The translations under genes and the position numbers were made by a program. From positions 1-64,000 of the forward strand of contig NZ_JAIMCB010000013.1 of NCBI RefSeq assembly GCF_025499425.1: 64,000 nucleotides of DNA. Reading direction: 5' to 3'. This DNA comes from Acidiferrimicrobium sp. IK. GTDB lineage: Bacteria > Actinomycetota > Acidimicrobiia > Acidimicrobiales > Palsa-688. Numbering within the stretch: the stretch's first letter is position 1; the number at the start of each line of letters is the position of its first letter. Below are positions 52,692-64,000 of this stretch, piece by piece. Under the pieces are notes generated by a model. That model saw only the letters and a list, made by a program, of their open reading frames with translations, made no database searches and was not told where the DNA came from.

Positions 52692-53300
52692 ATGGCCATC
52701 CTCGCTGCGCTCGGTGACCCACCGCCCGAGGAGGCCGTCGCGGCCGCGGTCGAGGCGCTAAGGGCCGGTGACATCGTCGGCCTGCCGACCGACACCGTCT
52801 ACGGGTTGGCGGCCGACCCGTGGGGGACGGGGGCCGTCGACCGCCTGTTCCGGATCAAGGCCCGGCCCCGCTCCGTCGAGCTGCCCGTGCTGGTGTCGGG
52901 GGTGGAGCAGGCGCTCGAGCTGGCGACGGAGGTGCCCGACGTGGCCCGGCGGCTGATGGACGCCTACTGGCCCGGCGCCCTGACCCTGGTGCTGCCGCGG
53001 CGGGCTGACCTGGCTGCGGACCTGGGTGAGGACGACGCCACCATCGGCGTGCGCTGCCCCGCTCACCCCGTACCCCTGGCGGTGTGCCGGCGTCTCGGCC
53101 CGATCGCCACGACCAGCGCCAACCTGCACGGCTCCGCGCCGGCGACGACCGCCGCGGAGGTGGCCGCTCTCCCCGGGCTGGGCCTGGTCCTCGACGCCGG
53201 GACCTGCCAGGGCCAGCCGTCGACGGTCGTGGACTGCACCGGTGCCGACGCCAAGGTCCTGCGTCAGGGCTCGGTGCTGCTCGCCGGCTTCGCCGGCTAA
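52692..53300 (+). CDS. tsaC: L-threonylcarbamoyladenylate synthase
   Basis: This 202-residue YrdC/Sua5-fold enzyme makes threonylcarbamoyl-AMP from threonine, bicarbonate and ATP for the tRNA t6A37 modification. GLPTDTVYGLAADP (about 29-42) is the hallmark strand-loop. RIKARPRSVELPVLV, AYWPGALTLVLPR and IATTSANLHGS are also conserved. It is the short TsaC form without the Sua5 C-terminal domain. ATG 52692 lies 16 bases after prmC, the normal order prfA-prmC-tsaC. Confidence 0.93.
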   Translation: MAILAALGDPPPEEAVAAAVEALRAGDIVGLPTDTVYGLAADPWGTGAVDRLFRIKARPRSVELPVLVSGVEQALELATEVPDVARRLMDAYWPGALTLVLPRRADLAADLGEDDATIGVRCPAHPVPLAVCRRLGPIATTSANLHGSAPATTAAEVAALPGLGLVLDAGTCQGQPSTVVDCTGADAKVLRQGSVLLAGFAG

Positions 53301-53383
53301 AGCCCCCGCCGGCTGACGATTCGCGCCGGTGCCCGGCCGGGGCTCGCTGAACAGCGCCGCCCCCGGTCCTAGACTCGACGCCC

Positions 53384-54628
<1,245 letters not shown>

Positions 54629-54666
54629 GGAGCGGGGCCATCAACCAGTACCGCGACTACGTCATC

Positions 54667-55863
54667 GTGGCCGTCGTGGCCGCGGTGACCACGTTCGCAG
54701 CGACGTTCGCGGTCCGGGTCCTGGCCCGGCGGTTCTCGATCATCGTCGTCCCCGACGAGCGGCGGGTCCACGAGCGGCCCACACCGACCGTCGGTGGCGC
54801 TGCGATGTTCGTCGGGCTGCTGGCGGCGATGGCCACCGCCTCGCAGCTGAAAGGTCTGCGGCCGGTGTTCCGGGGCAGCTCGGAGCCGATCGGTTTGGTG
54901 GTCGCCGCCACCGTGATCTTCGCCGTCGGGATGTTCGATGACCTCCGGGAGATGTCACCGCCGGCAAAGATGTCCGGCCAGGTCCTCTCCGGCACCGTGC
55001 TGTACTTCGCCGGGATCAGCATGCTGTTCTTCAAGGTGCCGCTCCTCGGGACCACGCTCAGCCTGTCCCCGGCACTGGTCGCGGTCATGACGGTGGTCTG
55101 GGTGGTCGGGATGGCCAACGCGGTCAACTTCATCGACGGTCTCGACGGGCTGGCCGCAGGGATCGTGGCCATCGCGTCGCTGGCTTTCTTCCTCTACAGC
55201 CACCAGCTGGTCAAGATCGGCACCGTCACCCCCGAGAACTCTGGGCCGCTCATCGCCGTGGTGGTCCTCGGCATGTGCATCGGCTTCCTTCCCCACAACT
55301 TCCACCCGGCCAAAATCTTCATGGGTGACGCCGGGGCGATGCTCCTCGGGCTGCTGATGGCGGCCACCACGATGTCGGTGGTCGGGCAGACCGGCAACGG
55401 GTTCAGCGGCCGCACCTACTTCTTCTACGCGCCGATCTTCATCCCGTTCTTCATCCTCGGCATCCCGATGCTCGACACCGCGTTCGCCATCGTGCGCCGA
55501 GCCGGCCGGCGCACCGGGATGGCCACCGCCGACAAGAACCACCTGCACCACCGGCTGATGCGCCTCGGGCACGGCCAGACCCGCTCGGTGCTGATCCTCT
55601 GGACTTGGACCGCGCTGCTGTCGGGGCTGGTGCTCGTGCCGGCGCTGACCAACCACAACAGCGCTTTCATCCCCGCCGCCATCCTCGGCCTCGGCGTCGC
55701 GCTCTACACCCTCTTCACCCCCCGCGGGCGGGGCGGGGTGGCCAACCGGCCCGGCGCCGCCGACGACGACGGGGCCGGCGGCGACGGCGCAGGACCCGCC
55801 GACGTGAAGGGCGCAGCACCCTCCGGCCCGGCAGATTTGCACGGCCGCAGCCGCGTTCCGTAG
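54667..55863 (+). CDS. WecA-type undecaprenyl-phosphate sugar-phosphate transferase
   Basis: This protein of about 398 residues is polytopic (about ten helices) and transfers a UDP-linked HexNAc-phosphate to a lipid carrier at the start of wall polysaccharide synthesis. Signatures are VPDERRVHERPTPTVGGAA, FAVGMFDDLREMSP (Asp pair), NAVNFIDGLDGLAAG, FMGDAGAMLLG and ADKNHLHHRLMRLGHG. A Gly/Ala/Asp-rich tail of about 50 residues is extra. GTG 54667 cuts into helix 1. Homology and a GGGAG site point to a start at ATC 54640 (INQYRDYVIV), a very rare initiator. Confidence 0.85.
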   Translation: MAVVAAVTTFAATFAVRVLARRFSIIVVPDERRVHERPTPTVGGAAMFVGLLAAMATASQLKGLRPVFRGSSEPIGLVVAATVIFAVGMFDDLREMSPPAKMSGQVLSGTVLYFAGISMLFFKVPLLGTTLSLSPALVAVMTVVWVVGMANAVNFIDGLDGLAAGIVAIASLAFFLYSHQLVKIGTVTPENSGPLIAVVVLGMCIGFLPHNFHPAKIFMGDAGAMLLGLLMAATTMSVVGQTGNGFSGRTYFFYAPIFIPFFILGIPMLDTAFAIVRRAGRRTGMATADKNHLHHRLMRLGHGQTRSVLILWTWTALLSGLVLVPALTNHNSAFIPAAILGLGVALYTLFTPRGRGGVANRPGAADDDGAGGDGAGPADVKGAAPSGPADLHGRSRVP

Positions 55864-55866
55864 ATT
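55837..55866 (+). promoter_or_regulatory. candidate promoter of the atp operon
   Basis: TTGCAC at 55837-55842 and TAGATT at 55861-55866 are separated by 18 bases, inside the end of the phosphotransferase gene. The predicted start of transcription, near 55873, is next to GTG 55875, so the first gene may be translated from a leaderless message, which is common in actinobacteria. Confidence 0.5.
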
Positions 55867-55874
55867 TATCAACC

Positions 55875-56261
55875 GTGCTGGTAGACAAGGCGCAGGAGGC
55901 GCAGGGGAGCGCCCCCGTACGCGCGGCTCGCCCGGACCGGCTCGTTTCGGCGACGAAGCAGGTCGCCCGGGCAGTAACCCCGACCAATCTCGACGAGGAC
56001 CTCCCCGGCAAACGGGTGGCTCACGGCTTCAACATCGGGTTGACGCCGGTGCTGTTCGCCGCGATCGGCTACGGCATCGACCGGGCCCTCGGGATCCTGC
56101 CGGTGTTCACCATCTCCCTCACCGTCTTGTGCGTAGTGGGGATGCTGGCTCGCTTCTACTACTCGTACAAAGCCACCATCGAAGCCGAGGAGCTCGAGTA
56201 CCAAGCACGGAAGGGCAAGACGAAGGGGACCGCGGCCAGAGGGCTCGGGAGCCGAAGCTGA
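55875..56261 (+). CDS. AtpZ/AtpI-like ATP synthase-associated membrane protein
   Basis: This protein of about 128 residues has a soluble basic N-terminus (about 1-50), then two membrane helices (about 52-72 and 77-99; FNIGLTPVLFAAIGYGIDRA, then PVFTISLTVLCVVGMLARFYY) and a charged tail. This two-helix plan matches AtpZ/putative F0F1 subunit I proteins encoded first in actinobacterial atp operons. They are linked to c-ring assembly or Mg uptake. GTG 55875 starts it; its stop overlaps the next ATG by one base (TGATG). Confidence 0.7.
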   Translation: MLVDKAQEAQGSAPVRAARPDRLVSATKQVARAVTPTNLDEDLPGKRVAHGFNIGLTPVLFAAIGYGIDRALGILPVFTISLTVLCVVGMLARFYYSYKATIEAEELEYQARKGKTKGTAARGLGSRS

Positions 56262-56773
56262 TGGCCTCGGCATTCGCCACCGGGTTGGACATCCCCCCGG
56301 TGGAACGGCAGATCGCGCGCGACATGGCCCGCCGGGCCCTGCCCGTAGCGCCGGTCCTGATCCTCATCGGCGGGACCTTCTGGGGCTGGGACGGTGCGCT
56401 GGCCGCCGCCTACGGCGTCGGCCTCATCGTCACCAACTTCCTCCTGGCCGCCGGGCTCCTGGCGTGGGGTGCCCGGCGGGGTGCCGCCGCGCTGGCCGGC
56501 GCCGCGCTCGGCGGGTTCCTGCTGCGCCTGATCCTGCTCGGCGTAGCGGTGTTCGCGGTGCACCCGTTTTGGCACTTCCCGGTCATCCCGCTTTGCATCA
56601 CCCTCCTCGTCACCCACCTCGGGCTGCTGTTTTGGGAGATGCGCTACGTCTCGGCCACGCTCGCCAACCCAGGCCTGAAGCCCAACAGCGAGTTCCACTT
56701 CCCGACCCGGGCCAGCCGCCGTGCCCGCACCACCCCCGCCGCCCCCACCACAGACCCCGGAACTGACCGATGA
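56261..56773 (+). CDS. atpI: ATP synthase protein I-like
   Basis: This 170-residue protein has four predicted helices (about 27-48, 50-72, 78-98 and 100-125). It resembles the loosely conserved AtpI proteins that help assemble the c-ring. The sequence is weakly conserved, and assignment rests on topology and position directly before atpB. ATG 56261 shares a base with the previous stop; its own stop overlaps atpB by four bases. Confidence 0.65.
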   Translation: MASAFATGLDIPPVERQIARDMARRALPVAPVLILIGGTFWGWDGALAAAYGVGLIVTNFLLAAGLLAWGARRGAAALAGAALGGFLLRLILLGVAVFAVHPFWHFPVIPLCITLLVTHLGLLFWEMRYVSATLANPGLKPNSEFHFPTRASRRARTTPAAPTTDPGTDR

Positions 56774-57555
56774 TCCCCGCCGTACCCCACCTCGTCGCCG
56801 GCCTTGACTTCCCGCCCATCGGGGAGTTGCTCAACTGGAAGAACATCGGCCCCGGGGGGTTCAACAAGACCGCCCTGATCGATGTACTCGCCGTCGCGTT
56901 GACCCTCGGACTGTTCTTCCACGCCGCCCGGCGAAAGGCGATGGTCCCCCGCGGCACGCAAAACATCGCCGAGTCGCTGATCGAGTTCGTCAACGGCCAG
57001 ATCATCATGGAGACGATGGGCGCCGACGGGCTGGGCTATCTCCCGTTCATCCTCGCGATCTTCTGCTTCGTCTTCCTCTGCAACATCTTCGAGATCATCC
57101 CGATCTTCCAGTTCCCTGCCGACGCCCGCATGGCCAATCCGCTGGTCTTGGCGCTGATCGTGTGGGGCGTGTACAACTATGCGGGCATCAAACGCCAGGG
57201 CTTCCGGGCGTACGTCCGCAACTCGACGATCCCACCCGGGGTTCCCGGCTTCCTGGTCCCGTTGGTGGCGGTCATCGAAGGCGCCCAGCGGTTCCTGCTC
57301 AACCCGCTCACCCTGGCCATCCGGCTCTTCGCCAATATGCTCGCCGGCCACCTGCTGCTGGTGACCTTCGCGCTGATGGCCGACGCCTTGTTTTTCCACA
57401 ACACTGTTACGGCCACGATCCCGATCGGGGTCCTGCCGGTGCTGATGGAGATCGTGATCATCATCTTTGAGGTGCTGATCGCGGTGCTGCAAGCGTTCAT
57501 CTTTGCCATTCTCACCGGCGTCTATCTCGGACCTTCGCTTCACCCCGAGCACTAG
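56770..57555 (+). CDS. atpB: ATP synthase F0 subunit a
   Basis: This 261-residue stator subunit forms the proton half-channels. The essential Arg is in NPLTLAIRLFANMLAGHLLL (about 177-196). The helical pattern (about 28-48, 85-105, 115-135, 180-230 and 232-255) and IIFEVLIAVLQAFIFAILTG with conserved Gln near the C-terminus are typical. It starts at ATG 56770, overlapping atpI; 27 bases containing AGGAGG separate it from atpE. Confidence 0.95.
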   Translation: MIPAVPHLVAGLDFPPIGELLNWKNIGPGGFNKTALIDVLAVALTLGLFFHAARRKAMVPRGTQNIAESLIEFVNGQIIMETMGADGLGYLPFILAIFCFVFLCNIFEIIPIFQFPADARMANPLVLALIVWGVYNYAGIKRQGFRAYVRNSTIPPGVPGFLVPLVAVIEGAQRFLLNPLTLAIRLFANMLAGHLLLVTFALMADALFFHNTVTATIPIGVLPVLMEIVIIIFEVLIAVLQAFIFAILTGVYLGPSLHPEH

Positions 57556-57861
<306 letters not shown>

Positions 57862-57869
57862 GTTCGACC

Positions 57870-58475
57870 GTGCTCTTCGCTGCCGGCCTGGTGGCCGCCA
57901 CACAGAAGGTGGACTGCAGCGCGGCGGGCATCTCGTGCCAAAACGCCCAGTCCAAGAACCCCATCCTGCCCACGGTCCCCGAGATCGTCTGGGGCACGCT
58001 GGCGTTCGTGGTGCTGTTCGTCGTGCTCTGGAAGCTGGCGTTGCCGCCGCTGGTCAAGCTCATGCGGGACCGGACGGAGCGGATCGCCAACGACCTCTCC
58101 AGCGCTGAACAGGCCAGGGTCGAGGCCCAGCAGACCCTCGAGGACTACAAGCGGGAGCTGGCCGAGGCCCGCTCCGAGGCCAGCCACATCCTCGACGAGG
58201 CCCGCCAGGCCGCCGAGCAGGTCCGCCAGGACCTGATGGCCCGCGCCGAGGCGGAGGCCGCCGAGCTGCGGGCCCGCAACGACTCCGCATTGCAGGCCGC
58301 CCAGGAGCGGGTGCTCGGCGAGCTCGAGGGTCAGGTTCGCGAGGTTGCCCTCGACCTGGCCGAGAAGGTCGTCGGCGCCAACCTCGACCGCGACACCAAC
58401 CTGGCGCTCATCGACCGCTTCATCGACGAACTCAACGCCGGCCCGACCAGCGACGCAGGCGCCGCGCTCCAGTGA
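57870..58475 (+). CDS. atpF: ATP synthase F0 subunit b
   Basis: This 201-residue peripheral stalk subunit has a membrane helix at about 45-63 (IVWGTLAFVVLFVVLWKLA), followed by a long right-handed coiled coil (about 70-170) rich in Ala/Glu/Arg. The N-terminus is extended and extracytoplasmic, with two Cys in VDCSAAGISCQN that could form a disulphide or bind metal; this is not standard for b subunits. It starts at GTG 57870, eight bases after atpE; its stop overlaps atpH by four bases. Confidence 0.92.
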   Translation: MLFAAGLVAATQKVDCSAAGISCQNAQSKNPILPTVPEIVWGTLAFVVLFVVLWKLALPPLVKLMRDRTERIANDLSSAEQARVEAQQTLEDYKRELAEARSEASHILDEARQAAEQVRQDLMARAEAEAAELRARNDSALQAAQERVLGELEGQVREVALDLAEKVVGANLDRDTNLALIDRFIDELNAGPTSDAGAALQ

Positions 58476-59041
58476 TCACCCCCGACGCGTACGCGTCCGC
58501 CCTCCTGGAGGTGGCCAAGGACCAAGGCCAGCTCGACACCGTCGAGGAGGAGCTGTTCCGCGTCGCGCGGACGCTGGAAGCCAACGACGGCCTGCTCTGG
58601 GTCCTGTCGGACCAGAGCGTGCCCGTCGAGGCCCGCCAGGCCACCCTGGCCCAGCTGCTCGAAGGCAAGGTCTCGCCGATCACCGCGCAGCTGGCGGCGT
58701 GGGTGGTCGGGGAGAACCAAGCCCTGGACCTCCCCGAGATCATCGACCGGCTGGTCGCCCGGGCGGCCGACGAGCGCAACGAGTACGTCGCCGAGGTCCG
58801 CGTCGCCGAGCCGCTCGACGCGGACCGCCTCGAACGGCTCCGCCAAGGCCTGACTCGCACCCTCGGGCGCGAGGTGGTCGTGCGCACCGTGATCGACCCG
58901 AGCGTGATCGGCGGCGTGGTCGCCCGGGTCGGCGACACCATCATCGACGGTACGATTGGACACCGACTCGAGCAGCTCCGCCGGTCGATGCGGACCCCGG
59001 CGCGCCACGCAGCGGCGGACACCACCCACGAGGCCGGCTGA
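58472..59041 (+). CDS. atpH: ATP synthase F1 subunit delta
   Basis: This 189-residue OSCP-type subunit joins the b stalk to F1. Its N-terminal six-helix bundle starts [18 protein letters not shown], and the C-terminal part has [19 protein letters not shown], the strand [20 protein letters not shown] and [16 protein letters not shown], the signature end of delta. It starts at GTG 58472 (GTGA overlap with atpF). In this organism b and delta are separate, unlike the mycobacterial b-delta fusion. Confidence 0.94.
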   Translation: MITPDAYASALLEVAKDQGQLDTVEEELFRVARTLEANDGLLWVLSDQSVPVEARQATLAQLLEGKVSPITAQLAAWVVGENQALDLPEIIDRLVARAADERNEYVAEVRVAEPLDADRLERLRQGLTRTLGREVVVRTVIDPSVIGGVVARVGDTIIDGTIGHRLEQLRRSMRTPARHAAADTTHEAG

Positions 59042-59102
59042 CGCCGGTCTGACCGTCACACGCCCTTCTCACGCCCTCACCAGACGATACCCCGAGGACC
59101 CA

Positions 59103-60640
59103 ATGACTGACCTGACCTTCAACGCAGACGAGATCGCCGCCGCCCTGCGCCGCAGCCTCGACCAGTACAGCCCCAAGGCGGAGGCGGAGACGGTCGGCCG
59201 GGTCATCGAGGTCGGTGACGGCATCGCTCGGGTGTCGGGCCTTCCCGATGCCGAAGTCAACGAGCTGCTGGAGTTCGAGGGCGGCCTGCTCGGGCTGGCG
59301 CTCAACCTCGACGAGACGTCGATCGGCGCGGTGCTCCTCGGCGAGGCCGAGAAGGTCGAGGAGGGCCAGCCGGTCAAGGCCACCGGCCGGATCATCAACG
59401 TCCCTGTCGGCGACGGACTCCTCGGGCGGGTCGTCAACTCCCTGGGCGAGCCGATCGACGGTCAAGGGCCGATCCAAAACACCCAGCTGCGCCGCATCGA
59501 GATCCAGGCCCCCGGCGTCGTCGACCGCCAGCCGGTGAAGCAGCCGTTGCAGACCGGCATCAAGGTCATCGACGCGATGACCCCGGTCGGGCGCGGGCAA
59601 CGGGAGCTGATCATCGGCGACCGCAAGACCGGCAAGACCTCCATCGCCATCGACACGATCATCAACCAGAAGGGGCTGGGGGTGAAGTGCGTGTACGTGG
59701 CGGTCGGCCAGAAGAACTCGACGGTCGCCCAGATCGTCGACACGCTCCGCCAGGCCGGCGCGCTGGACTACACCGTCGTCGTCGACGCCCCGGCGTCGGA
59801 CCCCTCCCCCCTCAAGTACCTGGCGCCCTACACCGGCTGCGCGATGGGCCAGCACTGGATGGACAACGGCGAGCACGCCCTCGTCGTCTACGACGACCTG
59901 TCCAAGCAGGCCGAGGCGTACCGCCAGATGTCGCTGCTTCTGCGCCGGCCCCCGGGGCGCGAGGCCTACCCGGGCGACGTGTTCTACCTCCACAGCCGCC
60001 TGCTGGAGCGGGCCGCGAAGCTCTCCGACGAGCTGGGCGGCGGCAGCCTCACCGCGCTGCCGATCATCGAGACCAAGGAGGGGGACATCTCGGCGTACAT
60101 CCCCACCAACGTGATCTCGATCACCGACGGCCAGATCTTCTTGGAGCTGGACCTGTTCAACTCCGGGCAGCGCCCGGCGATGAACGTCGGCACTTCGGTG
60201 TCCCGGGTCGGCGGCTCGGCGCAGATCAAGTCCATGAAGGCGGTCTCCGGCGGTCTCAAGCTGGACCTGGCCAACTTCCGTGAGCTGGAGTCCTTCGCCT
60301 CCTTCGGCGCCGAGCTGGACAAGGCGTCCCAGGCGCTCATCGACCGGGGCCGGCGGCTGATGGAGCTGCTCAAGCAGGCCAACGGCGCCCCGCTTCGAGT
60401 CGAGGAGCAGGTCGTGTCGCTCTACGCCGGGACCCGCGGCCACCTCGACGACCTGCCCGTCGCTGACATCCGCCGCTTCGAGGCCGAGCTGCTCGAGCAC
60501 GTCCGCTCCACCAAGAAGGACATGATGGCGGGGATGCGCGACGGGGGCGGGCTGCCCGAAGAGGAGCTCGAGTCGGTCATCACGGAGTTCAAGGCCCGCT
60601 TCGAGACGAGCGAGCAGGCCGACAGCGACAGCGCAAGCTA

Positions 60641-60641
<1 letters not shown>
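59103..60641 (+). CDS. atpA: ATP synthase F1 subunit alpha
   Basis: This 512-residue non-catalytic nucleotide-binding subunit has Walker [10 protein letters not shown] near residues 175-183. [20 protein letters not shown] is in the N-terminal beta barrel, and the C-terminal region includes [20 protein letters not shown]. The arginine finger lies in [10 protein letters not shown]. It starts at ATG 59103. The stop TAG shares its G with the atpG GTG start. Confidence 0.97.
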
Positions 60642-63083
<2,442 letters not shown>

Positions 63084-63084
63084 G

Positions 63085-63495
63085 GTGACCCTGTCGGTGA
63101 AGGTCGTGTCGCCCGAGCGGATCGTCTTCGACGACGAGGCGGCGATGGTGGTGTGCCGCACGACGGAAGGCGAGATCGCCTTCCAGACCGGTCACGCGCC
63201 CTTCATCGGCGCCCTCGGCATCGGCTACGTGAAGGTCGTGCCCGAGAGCGGGCAGGACACCTCGGCGGCGGTGCGGGGCGGTTTCGTGGAGGTCCGCGAC
63301 AACCAGGTGAGCGTGCTGTCCAACATCGCGGAGCTGCCCGCCGACATCGACACCGACGCCGCCCGGGCCGACCTGCGCGACGCCGACAGCCGTCTCGGTC
63401 GGGACTCCGACGACGAGACCGCGGCCGAGGACCGCCGGTGGGCCGAGGTCCGCCTGGAGCTGGCCGGGTCCTCCTCCGGGGTGCCCGGCAGCTGA
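63085..63495 (+). CDS. atpC: ATP synthase F1 subunit epsilon
   Basis: This 136-residue epsilon subunit has an N-terminal beta sandwich beginning VKVVSPERIVFDDEAAMVVC. FQTGHAPFIGALGIGYVKV is the usual GHAPF-type motif, and a short helical C-terminus (about 90-120) is interrupted by acidic residues. The C-terminal helices are shortened, as in many actinobacteria. It starts at GTG 63085. The stop is within a CTGA overlap with the next gene. Confidence 0.94.
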   Translation: MTLSVKVVSPERIVFDDEAAMVVCRTTEGEIAFQTGHAPFIGALGIGYVKVVPESGQDTSAAVRGGFVEVRDNQVSVLSNIAELPADIDTDAARADLRDADSRLGRDSDDETAAEDRRWAEVRLELAGSSSGVPGS

Positions 63496-64000
63496 GCGGC
63501 CGCCGGCGCGTCGGCGTCGTCGCCCTGATCGACCCGCCGGCCGGTGACTGGATCGACGGGGTGCGCCGGGCCGTCGGCGACGGGGCGATCGACCGGATCC
63601 GCCCCCACATCACCCTGGTCCCGCCGCTCAACTTGAAAGCAGCGGACCTCGACGCCGCGCTGGCCAGGCTGCGCTCAGCCGCCGCGGCGGCGCCAGCCCG
63701 CATCGAGGTGAGCGTCGGGCCGCCGGCCACGTTCCTGCCGGCCAACCCGGTGCTGTTGTTGGGGGTGGCAGGCGACGTGGCCGCGCTGCGGGCGCTTCGC
63801 GACGCGGCGTTCGCCCCGCCGCTAGAGAGGCCCCTGTCGTGGCCGTGGGTCCCCCACGTCACCCTCGCCGACGGTCTTCCCCCCGAATCGATCCACGCCC
63901 TGGTGACGGCGTTGGGCCGCCTGGTGCTGGCCGTGGTGCTGGAGCGGGTGACGCTGCTGGAGGAGGTCCACGCCCCCGGCGGGCGGCGCTGGGAGCCCCT
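63492..64000 (+). CDS. 2H phosphoesterase / 2'-5' RNA ligase-like protein (partial)
   Basis: This frame is open to the right edge (about 169 residues visible). Two HxT motifs of the 2H phosphoesterase superfamily are present: IRPHITLVPPLN near residue 38 and WVPHVTLADGLP near residue 119. They form a two-fold active site that hydrolyses cyclic or 2',5' phosphodiesters of RNA-type substrates. There is no ATG, GTG or TTG before the first conserved strand (RRVGVVALIDPP). CTG 63492, overlapping the atpC stop as CTGA, is the likely start. The exact substrate is unknown. Confidence 0.75.
   Translation, partial: MSGRRRVGVVALIDPPAGDWIDGVRRAVGDGAIDRIRPHITLVPPLNLKAADLDAALARLRSAAAAAPARIEVSVGPPATFLPANPVLLLGVAGDVAALRALRDAAFAPPLERPLSWPWVPHVTLADGLPPESIHALVTALGRLVLAVVLERVTLLEEVHAPGGRRWEP

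Noticed and set aside
55875..56773. Gln/His-rich or MerT-type transporter reading of the two genes before atpB
   Set aside because: Helix number, basic termini and position at the head of an intact atp operon fit AtpZ/AtpI-like proteins better.

Overview
The window is high-GC DNA of an actinomycete. Codon third positions are dominated by G/C, and GTG starts and four-base stop/start overlaps are common. The right-hand gene order (lysA-hom-thrC-rho-rpmE, prfA-prmC-tsaC-glyA-wecA-like, atp operon) is a normal actinobacterial chromosomal backbone. A class such as Acidimicrobiia would fit the extended Gly/Ser-rich Rho and the generally non-streptomycete sequences, but that is inference.

Positions 1 to about 31.9 kb look like the transfer and maintenance part of an integrated conjugative element or plasmid-like island. 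It opens with the tail of an IS3-type transposase. A Tad/Flp-like pilus set follows (CpaB-like SAF protein, CpaE-like protein, CpaF/TadA ATPase, TadB, TadC, pilin-like protein, three TadE/TadG-like pseudopilins), then a lipoprotein, a secreted PKD protein, a membrane-GNAT protein and a giant LysM-BTAD regulator. A leftward four-gene block encodes a transglycosylase/NlpC-P60 wall hydrolase, a lipoprotein and two unknown proteins. A divergent block encodes a type IV secretion core (two-TM pilin-like protein, VirB8/TcpC-like protein, VirB6/TrbL-like protein, SCO6880-like protein, VirB4 ATPase). Next come a giant methylase-helicase (DarB-like), a sigma-like regulator preceded by GGGGAACC-type repeats, a VirD4/TraG coupling ATPase, a DUF4913-like protein and a Prim-Pol primase. 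No relaxase or integrase was recognised.

Positions 32 to 39 kb are a metal-resistance cargo region. The ars cluster has a divergent arsR, then arsI/cadI, acr3, arsC and a decayed arsM. A MerR-regulated set follows: thioredoxin-like protein, small membrane protein, rhodanese-CBS gene with an in-frame TGA at a probable Cys position, 4-TM protein and MFS exporter. A remnant gene, a soluble Ser/Thr kinase, a strong bidirectional hairpin terminator and tRNA-Arg(CCG) close the accessory part. The tRNA is a plausible island boundary.

Positions 41.2 to 64 kb are the core chromosome: a single-domain response regulator, lysA, hom, thrC, rho, rpmE, an unknown conserved-looking protein, an AbiEi/DUF559 protein, a repeat-rich non-coding patch, prfA, prmC, tsaC, glyA, a WecA-type phosphotransferase, the complete atp operon (atpZ/I-like, I, B, E, F, H, A, G, D, C) and the 5' part of a 2H phosphoesterase. 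Three gene pairs in different regions appear to use CTG starts inside a CTGA stop/start overlap.
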